Source: Crossaster papposus
Taxonomy: Eukaryota > Echinodermata > Asteroidea > Velatida > Solasteridae
Reading direction: 5' to 3'
DNA: 64,000 bases
Assembly: GCA_037893245.1 (NCBI GenBank)
Contig: JBAIAA010000506.1
Coordinates: forward strand, 1,425,001 to 1,489,000
The notes under the pieces were generated by a model, which saw only the letters and a program-made list of their open reading frames with translations, did not search any database and was not told where the DNA came from. Both the position numbers and the translations under genes were made by a program. Positions 50,573 to 64,000 of the stretch are shown piece after piece (the first letter of the stretch is position 1; every line of letters begins with the position of its first letter).

Positions 50573-53500
50573 TTGTTCCGACATCAGGTGTTTATTTCTT
50601 ATGCACACTTCTTTCCCTTAACATATTTAACTCGAGGGCTTGTTCCGACATCAGGTGTTTATTTCTTATGCACACTTCTTTCCCTTTACATATTTAACTC
50701 GAGGGCTTGTTCCGACATCAGGCGTTTATTTCTTATGTACACTTCTTTCCCTTTACATATTTAACTCGAGGGCTTGTTCCGACATCAGGTGTTTATTTCT
50801 TATGCACACTTCTTTCCCTTTACATATTTAACCCGAGGGCTTATTCCGACATCAGGTGTTTATTTCTTATGCACACTTCTTTCCCTTAACATATTTAACT
50901 CGAGGGCTTGTTCAGACATCAGGTGTTTATTTCTTATGCACACTTCTTTCCCTTTACATATTTAACTCGAGGGCTTGTTCCGACATCAGGTGTTTATTTC
51001 TTATGCACACTTCTTTCCCTTTACATATTTAACTCGAGGGCTTGTTCCGACATCATGTGTCTATTTCTGTCCTGAAATTATCATTTTTGACATCATTTTT
51101 GACATCATTTTTGACATCATTTTTGACATCATTTTTGAATGTAAGACTGAAAATTTATAATGCACACTTCTTTCCCTTAACATATTTAACTCGAGGGCTT
51201 GTTCCGACATCAGGTGTCTATTTCTGTCCTGAAATTATCATTTTTGACATCATTTTTGACATCATTTTTTATATCATTTTTTACATCATTTTTTACATCA
51301 TTTTTTACATCATTTTTGACTGTAAGACTGAAAATTTCTAATGCACACTTTTTTCCCTTAACATATTTAACTCGAAGGCTTGTTCCGACATCAGGTGTCT
51401 ATTTCTGTCCTGAAATTATAATTTTTGACATCATTTTTGACATCATTTTTTATATCATTTTTTACATCATTTTTTACATCATTTTTTACATCATTTTTGA
51501 CTGTAAGACTGAAAATTTCTAATGCACACTTTTTTCCCTTAACATATTTAACTCGAAGGCTTGTTCCGACATCAGGTGTCTATTTCTGTCCTGAAATTAT
51601 CATTTTTGACATCATTTTTGACATCATTTTTGACATCATTTTTGACATCATTTTTGAATGTAAGACTGAAAATTTATAATGCACACTTCTTTCCCTTAAC
51701 ATATTTAACTCGAGGGCTTGTTCCGACATCAGGTGTCTATTTCTGTCCTGAAATTATCATTTTTGACATCATTTTTGACATCATTTTTGACATCATTTTT
51801 GACATCATTTTTTATATCATTTTTTACATCATTTTTTACATCATTTTTTACATCATTTTTGACTGTAAGACTGAAAATTTCTAATGCACACTTTTTTCCC
51901 TTAACATATTTAACTCGAAGGCTTGTTCCGACATCAGGTGTCTATTTCTGTCCTGAAATTATAATTTTTGACATCATTTTTGACATCATTTTTTATATCA
52001 TTTTTTACATCATTTTTTACATCATTTTTTACATCATTTTTGACTGTAAGACTGAAAATTTCTAATGCACACTTTTTTCCCTTAACATATTTAACTCGAA
52101 GGCTTGTTCCGACATCAGGTGTCTATTTCTGTCCTGAAATTATAATTTTTGACATCATTTTTGACATCATTTTTGACATCATTTTTGACATCATTTTTGA
52201 CAGTAAGACTGACAATTTATAATGCACACTTCTTTCCCTTTACATATTTAACTCGAGGGCTTGTTTCGACATCAGGTATCTATTTCTGTCCTGAAATTAT
52301 CATTTTTGACATCATTTTTGACATCATTTTTGACATCATTTTTGACATCATTTTTGACATCATTTTTGACATCATTTTTGACATCATTTTTGACATCATT
52401 TTTGACTGTAAGACTTAAAATTTAAAATGCACACTTCTTTCCCTTAACATATTTAACTCGAGGGCTTGTTCCGACATCAGGTGTTTATTTCTTATGCACA
52501 CTTCTTTCCCTTAACATATTTAACTCGAGGGCTTGTTCCGACATCATGTGTTTATTTCTTATGCACACTTCTTTCCCTTTACATATTTAACTCGAGGGCT
52601 TGTTCCGACATCAGGTGTTTATTTCTTATGCACACTTCTTTCCCTTTACATATTAACTCGAGTGTTTGTTCCGCCATCAAGTGTTTATTTCTTATGCACA
52701 CTTCTTTCCCTTTACATATTTAACTCGAGGGCTTGATCCGACATCAGGTGTTTATTTCTTATGCACACTTCTTTCCCTTTACATATTTAACTCGAGGGCT
52801 TGTTCCGACATCAGGTGTTTATTTCTTATGCACACTTCTTTCCCTTTACATATTTAACTCGAGGTCTTGTTCAGACATCAGGTGTTTATTTCTTATGCAC
52901 ACTTCTTTCCCTTTACATATTTAACTCGAGGGCTTGTTCCGACATCAGGTGTTTATTTCTTATGCACACTTCTTTCCCTTTACATATTTAACTCGAGGGC
53001 TTGTTCCGACATCAGGTGTTTATTTCTTATGCACACTTCTTTCCCTTAACATATTTAACTCGAGGGCTTGTTCCGACATCAGGTGTTTATTTCTTATGCA
53101 CACTTCTTTCCCTTTACATATTTAACTCGAGGGCTTGTTCCGACATCAGGTGTTTATTTCTTATGCACACTTCTTTCCCTTTACATATTTAACTCGAGGG
53201 CTTGTTCCGACATCAGGCGTTTATTTCTTATGTACACTTCTTTCCCTTTACATATTTAACTCGAGGGCTTGTTCCGACATCAGGTGTTTATTTCTTATGC
53301 ACACTTCTTTCCCTTTACATATTTAACCCGAGGGCTTATTCCGACATCAGGTGTTTATTTCTTATGCACACTTCTTTCCCTTTACATATTTAACTCGAGG
53401 GCTTGTTCAGACATCAGGTGTTTATTTCTTATGCACACTTCTTTCCCTTTACATATTTAACTCGAGGGCTTGTTCCGACATCAGGTGTTTTTTTCTTATG

Positions 53501-54963
53501 CACACTTCTTTCCCTTTACATATTTAACTCGAGGGCTTGTTCCGACATCATGTGTCTATTTCTGTCCTGAAATTATCATTTTTGACATCATTTTTGACAT
53601 CATTTTTGACATCATTTTTGACATCATTTTTGAATGTAAGACTGACAATTTATAATGCACACTTCTTTCCCTTAACATATTTAACTCGAGGGCTTGTTCC
53701 GACATCAGGTGTCTATTTCTGTCCTGAAATTATCATTTTTGACATCATTTTTGACATCATTTTTTATATCATTTTTTACATCATTTTTTACATCATTTTT
53801 TACATCATTTTTGACTGTAAGACTGAAAATTTCTAATGCACACTTTTTTCCCTTAACATATTTAACTCGAAGGCTTGTTCCGACATCAGGTGTCTATTTC
53901 TGTCCTGAAATTATAATTTTTGACATCATTTTTGACATCATTTTTGACATCATTTTTGACATCATTTTTGACTGTAAGACTGACAATTTATAATGCACAC
54001 TTCTTTCCCTTTACATATTTAACTCGAGGGCTTGTTCCGACATCAGGTATCTATTTCTGTCCTGAAATTATCATTTTTGACATCATTTTTGACATCATTT
54101 TTGACATCATTTTTGACATCATTTTTGACATCATTTTTGACATCATTTTTGACATCATTTTTGACATCATTTTTGACTGTAAGACTTAAAATTTAAAATG
54201 CACACTTCTTTCCCTTAACATATTTAACTCGAGGGCTTGTTCCGACATCAGGTGTTTATTTCTTATGCACACTTCTTTCCCTTAACATATTTAACTCGAG
54301 GGCTTGTTCCGACATCATGTGTTTATTTCTTATGCACACTTCTTTCCCTTTACATATTTAACTCGAGGGCTTGTTCCGACATCAGGTGTTTATTTCTTAT
54401 GCACACTTCTTTCCCTTTACATATTAACTCGAGTGTTTGTTCCGCCATCAAGTGTTTATTTCTTATGCACACTTCTTTCCCTTTACATATTTAACTCGAG
54501 GGCTTGTTCCGACATCAGGTGTTTATTTCTTATGCACACTTCTTTCCCTTTACATATTTAACTCGAGGGCTTGTTCCGACATCAGGTGTTTATTTCTTAT
54601 GCACACTTATTTCCCTTTACATATTTAACTCGAGGTCTTGTTCAGACATCAGGTGTTTATTTCTTATGCACACTTCTTTCCCTTTACATATTTAACTCGA
54701 GGGCTTGTTCCGACATCAGGTGTTTATTTCTTATGCACACTTCTTTCCCTTTACATATTTAACTCGAGGGCTTGTTCCGACATCAGGTGTTTATTTCTTA
54801 TGCACACTTCTTTCCCTTAACATATTTAACTCGAGGGCTTGTTCCGACCTCAGGTGTTTATTTCTTATGCACACTTCTTTCCCTTTACATATTTAACTCG
54901 AGGGCTTGTTCCGACATCAGGTGTTTATTTCTTATGCACACTTCTTTCCCTTTACATATTTAA
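50573..54963. repeat. Higher-order repeat D in the right array, two unequal copies
   Basis: Units from about 50640 to 51330 recur at a 2,495-bp offset (53135-53825), sharing AACCCGAGGGCTTATTCC and GGCTTGTTCAGACATCAGG. Units from about 52100 to 53060 recur at a 1,771-bp offset (53870-54830), sharing CAGGTATCTATTTCTG and ATATTAACTCGAGTG. The 724-bp difference is extra TTTTTTACATCA-type composite units in the first copy (about 51350-52070). Confidence 0.75.
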
Positions 54964-56420
54964 CTCGAGGGCTTGTTCCGACATCAGGTGTTTATTTCTG
55001 TTCTTCATTTTTGACATCATTTTTGACATCATTTTTGACATCATTTTTGACATCATTTTTGACATCATTTTTGACATCATTTTTGACTGTAAAACTGAAC
55101 ATTTATAATGCACACTTCTTTCCCTTAACATATTTAACTCGAGGGCTTGTTCCGACATCAGGTGTCTATTTCTGTCCTAAAATTATCATTGTTGACATCA
55201 TTTTTGACATCATTTTTGACATCATTTTTGACATCATTTTTGACATGATATTTGACATCATTTTTGACATCATTTTTGACATCGTTTTTGACATTATTTT
55301 TGACATCATTTTTGACATCATTTTTAAATGTAAGACTGAAAATTTATAATGCACACTTCTTTCCCTTAACATATTTAACTCGAGGGCTTGTTCCGACATC
55401 AGGTGTCTATTTCTGTCCTAAAATTATCATTTTTGACATCATTTTTTACATCATTTTTTATATCATTTCTTACATCATTTTTTACATCATTTTTTACCTC
55501 ATTTTTGACTGTAAGACTGAAAATTTCTAATGCACACTTCTTTCCCTTAACATATTTAACTCGAGGGCTTGTTCCGACATCAGGTGTTTATTTCTTATGC
55601 ACACTTCTTTCCCTTAACATATTTAACTCGAGGGCTTGTTCCGACATCAGGTGTTTATTTCTTATGCACACTTCTTTCCCTTAACATATTTAACTCGAGG
55701 GCTTGTTCCGACATCAGGTGTTTATTTCTTATGCACACTTCTTTCCCTTTACATATTTAACTCGAGGGCTTGTTCCGACATCAGGTGTTTATTTCTTATG
55801 CACACTTCTTTCCCTTTACATATTTAAGTCGAGGGCTTGTTCCGACATCAGGCGTTTATTTCTTATTTACACTTCTTTCCCTTTACATATTTAACTCGAG
55901 GGCTTGTTCCGACATCAGGTGTTTATTTCTGTCCTGAAATTATCATTTTTGACATCATTTTTGACATCATTCTTGACATCATTTTTGACATCATTTTTGA
56001 CATCATTTTTGACATCATTTTTGACTGTAAGACCGAACATTTATAATGCACACTTCATTCCCTTAACATATTTAACTCGAGGGCTTGTTCCGACATCAGG
56101 TGTCTATTTCTGTCCTGAAATTATCATTTTTGACATCATTTTGGACATCATTTTTGGGATCATTTTTGACTGTAAGACTGAAAATTTCTAATGCACACTT
56201 CTTTCCCTTAACATATTTAACTCGAGGGCTTGTTCCGACATCAGGTGTCTATTTCTGTCCTGAAATTATCATTTTTGACATCATTTTTTACTTCATTTTT
56301 GACATCATTTTTGACATGATATTTGACATCATTTTTGACATCATTTTTGACATCGTTTTTGACATTATTTTTTACATCATTTTTGACATCATTTTTGAAT
56401 GTAAGACTAAAAATTTATAA

Positions 56421-59400
56421 TGCACACTTCTTTCCCTTAACATATTTAACTCGAGGGCTTGTTCCGACATCAGGTGTCTATTTCTGTCCTGAAATTATCA
56501 TTTTTGACATCATTTTTGACATCATTTTTGACTGTAAGACTGACAATTTCTAATGCACACTTCTTTCCCTTAACATATTTAACTCGAGGGCTTGTTCCGA
56601 CATCAGGTGTCTATTTCTGTCCTGAAATTATCATTTTTGACATCATTTTTGACATCATTTTTGACATCATTTTTGACATGATATTTGACATCATTTTTGA
56701 CATCATTTTTGACATCGTTTTTGACATTATTTTTTACATCATTTTTGACATCATTTTTGAATGTAAGACTAACAATTTATAATGCACACTTCTTTCCCTT
56801 AACATATTTAACTCGAGGGCTTGTTCCGACATCAGGTGTCTATTTCTGTCCTGAAATTATCATTTTTGACATCATTTTTTACATCATTTTTTATATCATT
56901 TCTTACATCATTTTTTACATCATTTTTTACATCATTTTTGACTGTAAGACTGAAAATTTCTAATGCACACTTCTTTTCCTTAACATATTCAACTCGAGGG
57001 CTTGTTCCGACATCAGGTGTTTATTTCTTATGCACACTTCTTTCCCTTAACATATTTAACTCGAGGGCTTGTTACGACATCAGGTGTTTATTTCTTATGC
57101 ACACTTCTTTCCCTTTACATATTTAACTCGAGGGCTTGTTCCGACATCAGGTGTTTATTTCTTATGCACACTTCTTTCCCTTTACATATTTAAGTCGAGG
57201 GCTTGTTCCGACACCAGGTGTTTATTTCTTATGCACACTTCTTTCCCTTTACATATTTAACTCGAGGGCTTGTTCCGACATCAGGTGTTTATTTCTTATG
57301 CACACTTCTTTCCCTTTACATATTTAAGTCGAGGGCTTGTTCCGACATCAGGCGTTTATTTCTTATGTACACTTCTTTCGCTTTACATATTTAACTCGAG
57401 GGCTTGTTCCGACATCAGGTGTTTATTTCTTATGCACACTTCTTTCCCTTTACATATTTAACTCGAGGGCTTATTCCGACATCAGGTGTTTATTTCTGTC
57501 CTGAAATTATCATTTTTGACATCATTTTTGACATCATTTTTGACATCATTTTTGACATCATTTTTGACATCATTTTTGACATCATTTTTGACATCATTTT
57601 TGACATCATTTTTGACATCATTTTTGACATCATTTTTGACTGTAAGACTGAACATTTATAATGCACACTTCATTCCCTTAACATATTTAACTCGAGGGCT
57701 TGTTTCGACATCAGGTGTCTATTTCTGTCCTTAAATTATCATTTTTGACATCATTTTGGACATCATTTTTGACATCATATTTGACATCATTTTTGACATC
57801 GTTTTTGACATCATTTTTGACATCATTTTTGACATCATTTTTGACATCATTTTTGACATCATTTTGACATCATTTTGACATCATTTTTGACTGTAAGACT
57901 GAAAATGTATAATGCACACTTCTTTCCCTTAACATATTTAACTCGAGGGCTTGTTCCGACATCAGGTGTCTATTTCTGTCCTGAAATTATCATTTTTGAC
58001 ATCATTTTTGACATCATTTTTGGCATCATTTTTGAATGTAAGACTGAAAATTTATAATGCACACTTCTTTCCCTTAACATATTTAACTCGAGGGCTTGTT
58101 CCGACATCAGGTGTCCATTTCTGTCCTGAAATTATCATTTTTGACATCATTTTTGACATCATTTTTGACATCATTTTTGACATCATTTTTTACATCATTT
58201 TTTACATCATTTTTTACATCATTTTTTACATCATTTTTGACTGTAAGACTGAAAATTTCTAATGCATACTTCTTTCCCTTTACATATTTAACTCGAGGGC
58301 TTGTTCCGACATCAGGTGTCTATTTCAGTCCTGAAATTATCATTTTTGACATCATTTTTGACATCATTTTTGACATCATTTTTGACATCATTTTTGACAT
58401 CATTTTTGACATCATTTTTGACATCATTTTTGACTGTAAGACTGAAAATTAAAAAATGCACACTTATTTCCCTTAACATATTTAACTCGAGGGCTTGTTC
58501 CGACATCAGGACACTTCTTTCCCTTTACAAATTTAACTCGAGGGCTTGTTCCGACATCAGGTGTTTATTTCTTATGCACACTTCTTTCCCTTTACATATT
58601 TAACTCGAGGGCTTGTTCCGACATCAGGTGTTTATTTCTTATGCACACTTCTTTCCCTTTACATATTTAACTCTAGGGCTTGTTCCGACATCAGGTGTTT
58701 ATTTCTTATGCACACTTCTTTCCCTTAACATATTTAACTCGAGGGCTTGTTCCGACATCAGGTGTTTATTTCTTATGCACACTTCTTTCCCTTAACATAT
58801 TTAACTCGAGGGCTTGTTCCGACATCAGGTGTTTATTTCTTATGCACACTTCTTTCCCTTTACATATTTAACTCGAGGGCTTGTTCCGACATCAGGTGTT
58901 TATTTCTTATGCACACTTCTTTCCCTTTACATATTTAACTCGAGGGCTTGTTCTGACATCAGGTGTTTATTTCTGATGCACACTTCTTTCCCTTAACATA
59001 TTTAACTCGAGGGCTTGTTCCGTCATCAGGTGTTTATTTCTGTCCTGAAATTATCATTTTTGACATCATTTTTGACCTCATTTTTGATATCATTTTTTAC
59101 ATCATTTTTGACTGTAAGACTGAAAATTTCTAATGCACACTTCTTTCCCTTAACATATTTAACTCGAGGGCTTGTTCCGACATCAGGTGTCTATTTCTGT
59201 CCTGAAATTATCATTTTTGACATCATTTTTGACATCATTTTTGACATCATTTTTGACATCATTTTTGACATCATTTTTGACATCATTTTTGACTGTAAGA
59301 CTGAAAATTTCTAATGCATACTTCTTTCCCTTAACATATTTAACTCGAGGGCTTGTTCCGACATCAGGTGTCTATTTCTGTCCTGAAATTATCATTTTTG

Positions 59401-62400
59401 ACATCATTTTTGACATCATTTTTGACTGTAAGACTGACAATTTCTAATGCACACTTCTTTCCCTTAACATATTTAAGTCGAGGGCTTGTTCCGACATCAG
59501 GTGTCTATTTCTGTCCTGAAATTATCATTTTTGACATCATTTTTGACATCATTTTTGACATCATTTTTGACATGATATTTGACATCATTTTTGACATCAT
59601 TTTTGACATCGTTTTTGACATTATTTTTTACATCATTTTTGACATCATTTTTGAATGTAAGACTAACAATTTATAATGCACACTTCTTTCCCTTAACATA
59701 TTTAACTCGAGGGCTTGTTCCGACATCAGGTGTCTATTTCTGTCCTGAAATTATCATTTTTGACATCATTTTTTACATCATTTTTTATATCATTTCTTAC
59801 ATCATTTTTTACATCATTTTTTACATCATTTTTGACTGTAAGACTGAAAATTTCTAATGCACACTTCTTTTCCTTAACATATTCAACTCGAGGGCTTGTT
59901 CCGACATCAGGTGTTTATTTCTTATGCACACTTCTTTCCCTTAACATATTTAACTCGAGGGCTTGTTACGACATCAGGTGTTTATTTCTTATGCACACTT
60001 CTTTCCCTTTACATATTTAACTCGAGGGCTTGTTCCGACATCAGGTGTTTATTTCTTATGCACACTTCTTTCCCTTTACATATTTAAGTCGAGGGCTTGT
60101 TCCGACATCAGGTGTTTATTTCTTATGCACACTTCTTTCCCTTTACATATTTAACTCGAGGGCTTGTTCCGACATCAGGTGTTTATTTCTTATGCACACT
60201 TCTTTCCCTTTACATATTTAAGTCGAGGGCTTGTTCCGACATCAGGCGTTTATTTCTTATGTACACTTCTTTCGCTTTACATATTTAACTCGAGGGCTTG
60301 TTCCGACATCAGGTGTTTATTTCTTATGCACACTTCTTTCCCTTTACATATTTAACTCGAGGGCTTATTCCGACATCAGGTGTTTATTTCTGTCCTGAAA
60401 TTATCATTTTTGACATCATTTTTGACATCATTTTTGACATCATTTTTGACATCATTTTTGACATCATTTTTGACATCATTTTTGACATCATTTTTGACAT
60501 CATTTTTGACATCATTTTTGACATCATTTTTGACATCATTTTTGACATCATTTTTGACATCATTTTTGACTGTAAGACTGAAAATGTATAATGCACACTT
60601 CTTTCCCTTAACATATTTAACTCGAGGGCTTGTTCCGACATCAGGTGTCTATTTCTGTCCTGAAATTATCATTTTTGACATCATTTTTGACATCATTTTT
60701 GGCATCATTTTTGAATGTAAGACTGAAAATTTATAATGCACACTTCTTTCCCTTAACATATTTAACTCGAGGGCTTGTTCCGACATCAGGTGTCCATTTC
60801 TGTCCTGAAATTATCATTTTTGACATCATTTTTGACATCATTTTTGACATCATTTTTGACATCATTTTTGACATCGTTTTTGACATCATTTTTGACATCA
60901 TTTTTGACATCATTTTTGACATCATTTTTGACATCATTTTGACATCATTTTGACATCATTTTTGACTGTAAGACTGAAAATGTATAATGCACACTTCTTT
61001 CCCTTAACATATTTAACTCGAGGGCTTGTTCCGACATCAGGTGTCTATTTCTGTCCTGAAATTATCATTTTTGACATCATTTTTGACATCATTTTTGGCA
61101 TCATTTTTGAATGTAAGACTGAACATTTATAATGCACACTTCTTTCCCTTAACATATTTAACTCGAGGGCTTGTTCCGACATCAGGTGTCCATTTCTGTC
61201 CTGAAATTATCATTTTTGACATCATTTTTGACATCATTTTTGACATCATTTTTGACATCATTTTGTACATCATTTTTTACATCATTTTTTACATCATTTT
61301 TGACTGTAAGACTGAAAATTTATAATGCATACTTCTTTCCCTTTACATATTTAACTCGAGGGCTTGTTCCGACATCAGGTGTCTATTTCAGTCCTGAAAT
61401 TATCATTTTTGACATCATTTTTGACATCATTTTTGACATCATTTTTGACATCATTTTTGACATCATTTTTGACATCATTTTTGACATCATTTTTGACATC
61501 ATTTTTGACTGTAAGACTGAAAATTAAAAAATGCACACTTATTTCCCTTAACATATTTAACTCGAGGGCTTGTTCCGACATCAGGACACTTCTTTCCCTT
61601 TACAAATTTAACTCGAGGGCTTGTTCCGACATCAGGTGTTTATTTCTTATGCACACTTCTTTCCCTTTACATATTTAACTCGAGGGCTTGTTCCGACATC
61701 AGGTGTTTATTTCTTATGCACACTTCTTTCCCTTTACATATTTAACTCTAGGGCTTGTTCCGACATCAGGTGTTTATTTCTTATGCACACTTCTTTCCCT
61801 TAACATATTTAACTCGAGGGCTTGTTCCGACATCAGGTGTTTATTTCTTATGCACACTTCTTTCCCTTAACATATTTAACTCGAGGGCTTGTTCCGACAT
61901 CAGGTGTTTATTTCTTATGCACACTTCTTTCCCTTTACATATTTAACTCGAGGGCTTGTTCCGACATCAGGTGTTTATTTCTTATGCACACTTCTTTCCC
62001 TTTACATATTTAACTCGAGGGCTTGTTCCGACATCAGGGGTTTATTTCTTATGCACACTTCTTTCCCTTCACATATTTAACTCGAGGGCTTGTTCCGACA
62101 TCAGGTGTTTATTTCTTATGCACACTTCTTTCCCTTTACATATTTAACTCGAGGGCTTGTTCCGACATCAGGGGTTTATTTCTTATGCACACTTCTTTCC
62201 CTTCACATATTTAACTCGAGGGCTTGTTCCGACATCAGGTGTTTATTTCTTATGCACACTTCTTTCCCTTTACATATTTAACTCGAGGGCTTGTTCCGAC
62301 ATCAGGGGTTTATGTCTTATGCACACTTCTTTCCCTTTACATATTTAACTCGAGGTCTTGTTCAGACATCAGGTGTTTATTTCTTATGCACACTTCTTTC

Positions 62401-64000
62401 CCTTTACATATTTAACTCTAGGGCTTGTTCCGACATCAGGTATTTATTTCTTGTGCACACTTCTTTCCCTTTACATATTTAACTCGAGGGCTTGTTCTGA
62501 CATCAGGTGTTTATTTCTGATGCACACTTCTTTCCCTTAACATATTTAACTCGAGGGCTTGTTCCGTCATCAGGTGTTTATTTCTGTCCTGAAATTATCA
62601 TTTTTGACATCATTTTTGACCTCATTTTTGATATCATTTTTTACATCATTTTTGACTGTAAGACTGAAAATTTCTAATGCACACTTCTTTCCCTTAACAT
62701 ATTTAACTCGAGGGCTTGTTCCGACATCAGGTGTCTATTTCTGTCCTGAAATTATCATTTTTGACATCATTTTTGACATCATTTTTGACATCATTTTTGA
62801 CATCATTTTTGACATCATTTTTGACATCATTTTTGACTGTAAGACTGAAAATTTCTAATGCATACTTCTTTCCCTTAACATATTTAACTCGAGGGCTTGT
62901 TCCGACATCAGGTGTCTATTTCTGTCCTGAAATTATCATTTTTGACATCATTTTTGACATCATTTTTGACTGTAAGACTGACAATTTCTAATGCACACTT
63001 CTTTCCCTTAACATATTTAACTCGAGGGCTTGTTCCGACATCAGGTGTCTATTTCTGTCCTGAAATTATCATTTTTGACATCATTTTTGACATCATTTTT
63101 GACATCATTTTTGACATGATATTTGACATCATTTTTGACATCATTTTTGACATCGTTTTTGACATTATTTTTTACATCATTTTTGACATCATTTTTGAAT
63201 GTAAGACTAACAATTTATAATGCACACTTCTTTCCCTTAACATATTTAACTCGAGGGCTTGTTCCGACATCAGGTGTCTATTTCTGTCCTGAAATTATCA
63301 TTTTTGACATCATTTTTTACATCATTTTTTATATCATTTCTTACATCATTTTTTACATCATTTTTTACATCATTTTTGACTGTAAGACTGAAAATTTCTA
63401 ATGCACACTTCTTTTCCTTAACATATTCAACTCGAGGGCTTGTTCCGACATCAGTGTTTATTTCTTATGCACACTTCTTTCCCTTAACATATTTAACTCG
63501 AGGGCTTGTTACGACATCAGGTGTTTATTTCTTATGCACACTTCTTTCCCTTTACATATTTAACTCGAGGGCTTGTTCCGACATCAGGTGTTTATTTCTT
63601 ATGCACACTTCTTTCCCTTTACATATTTAAGTCGAGGGCTTGTTCCGACATCAGGTGTTTATTTCTTATGCACACTTCTTTCCCTTTACATATTTAACTC
63701 TAGGGCTTGTTCCGACATCAGGTGTTTATTTCTTATGCACACTTCTTTCCCTTTACATATTTAAGTCGAGGGCTTGTTCCGACATCAGGCGTTTATTTCT
63801 TATGTACACTTCTTTCGCTTTACATATTTAACTCGAGGGCTTGTTCCGACATCAGGTGTTTATTTCTTATGCACACTTCTTTCCCTTTACATATTTAACT
63901 CGAGGGCTTATTCCGACATCAGGTGTTTATTTCTGTCCTGAAATTATCATTTTTGACATCATTTTTGACATCATTTTTGACATCATTTTTGACATCATTT
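56421..64000. repeat. Higher-order repeat E in the right array, period about 2.9-3.5 kb, copies 56421, 59315 and 62859
   Basis: The block with GACTAACAATTTATAATGC, the TTACATATTCAACTCG-type unit (CTTCTTTTCCTTAACATATT) and GGGCTTGTTACGACATC appears near 56760-57075, 59660-59970 and 63205-63515. Offsets are 2,894 and 3,544 bp. The second copy is longer because of additional 67-bp units near 61955-62480. The third copy is cut by the window end. Confidence 0.78.

Larger units (their letters stand above)
47555..64000. repeat. Right satellite array: continuation of the 67-bp and composite 12-mer satellite
   Basis: Resumes in the middle of the 67-bp unit split by the transposon and runs to the window end, which stops inside a 12-mer run. 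It has the same unit types as the left array. No gene is supported. Local variants include entries with CCATTTCTGTCC, tails with GAAGATTT, units with a one-base shortened ATATTAACTCGAGTG (52650 and 54421), and GGGGTTTATTTCTTATGC units near 62036-62310. Confidence 0.96.

Overview
This is a metazoan nuclear window. It holds spliceable genes with GT..AG introns, an animal-type CACTA/EnSpm transposase, a BEN-domain protein, a LINE, tRNA-derived SINE heads and two very large satellite arrays. Nothing in it fixes the species. Frequent TAGGCCTA-like and GTACATGTAC-like words in the unique part suggest a marine invertebrate, perhaps a deuterostome such as an echinoderm, but this is only an impression.

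Layout: (1) 1-27648, a satellite array. It mixes a 67-bp unit (carrying ACTCGAGGGCTTGTTCCGAC) with a longer composite unit, in which the same 67-bp unit is opened by a variable run of the 12-mer TTTTTGACATCA. These are arranged in higher-order repeats of about 2,750, 4,375 and 3,310-3,340 bp that are nearly identical to each other. (2) 27649-47554, one 19,906-bp DNA transposon inserted into a 67-bp unit. It has 29-bp perfect terminal inverted repeats and a TT target duplication. (3) 47555-64000, the same satellite continuing, with its own higher-order repeats.

The transposon is the main content. From a shared promoter region of about 0.6 kb (38245-38837), two genes run in opposite directions. 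Leftward is a three-exon gene for a 967-residue CACTA/EnSpm (Transposase_21-like) transposase. Rightward is a seven-exon gene for a 368-residue protein with a basic nuclear-localisation-like segment, a coiled coil and a C-terminal BEN domain. All splice phases fit and both frames stay open, so the element looks potentially autonomous and young. Both ends carry arrays of short AT-rich subterminal repeats rich in CTGCAG and CTACAG words. My working model is that the BEN protein is the DNA-binding partner that recognises these repeats, doing the job TNPA does in plant En/Spm. This is inference.

Younger or nested repeats sit inside the transposon, all outside its exons: a broken LINE with a 125-bp palindrome, an inverted fragment of a related transposase, a perfect 93-bp inverted repeat next to a mariner-like end, two fold-back or MITE-like elements in transposase intron 1, a partial MITE in BEN intron 1, and a head-to-head pair of tRNA-derived SINE heads plus a MITE just after the BEN stop codon. 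Open frames in the satellite are artefacts of the repeat: the 12-mer is open in four of six frames and the 67-bp unit rotates through frames. No host gene is supported in the window.
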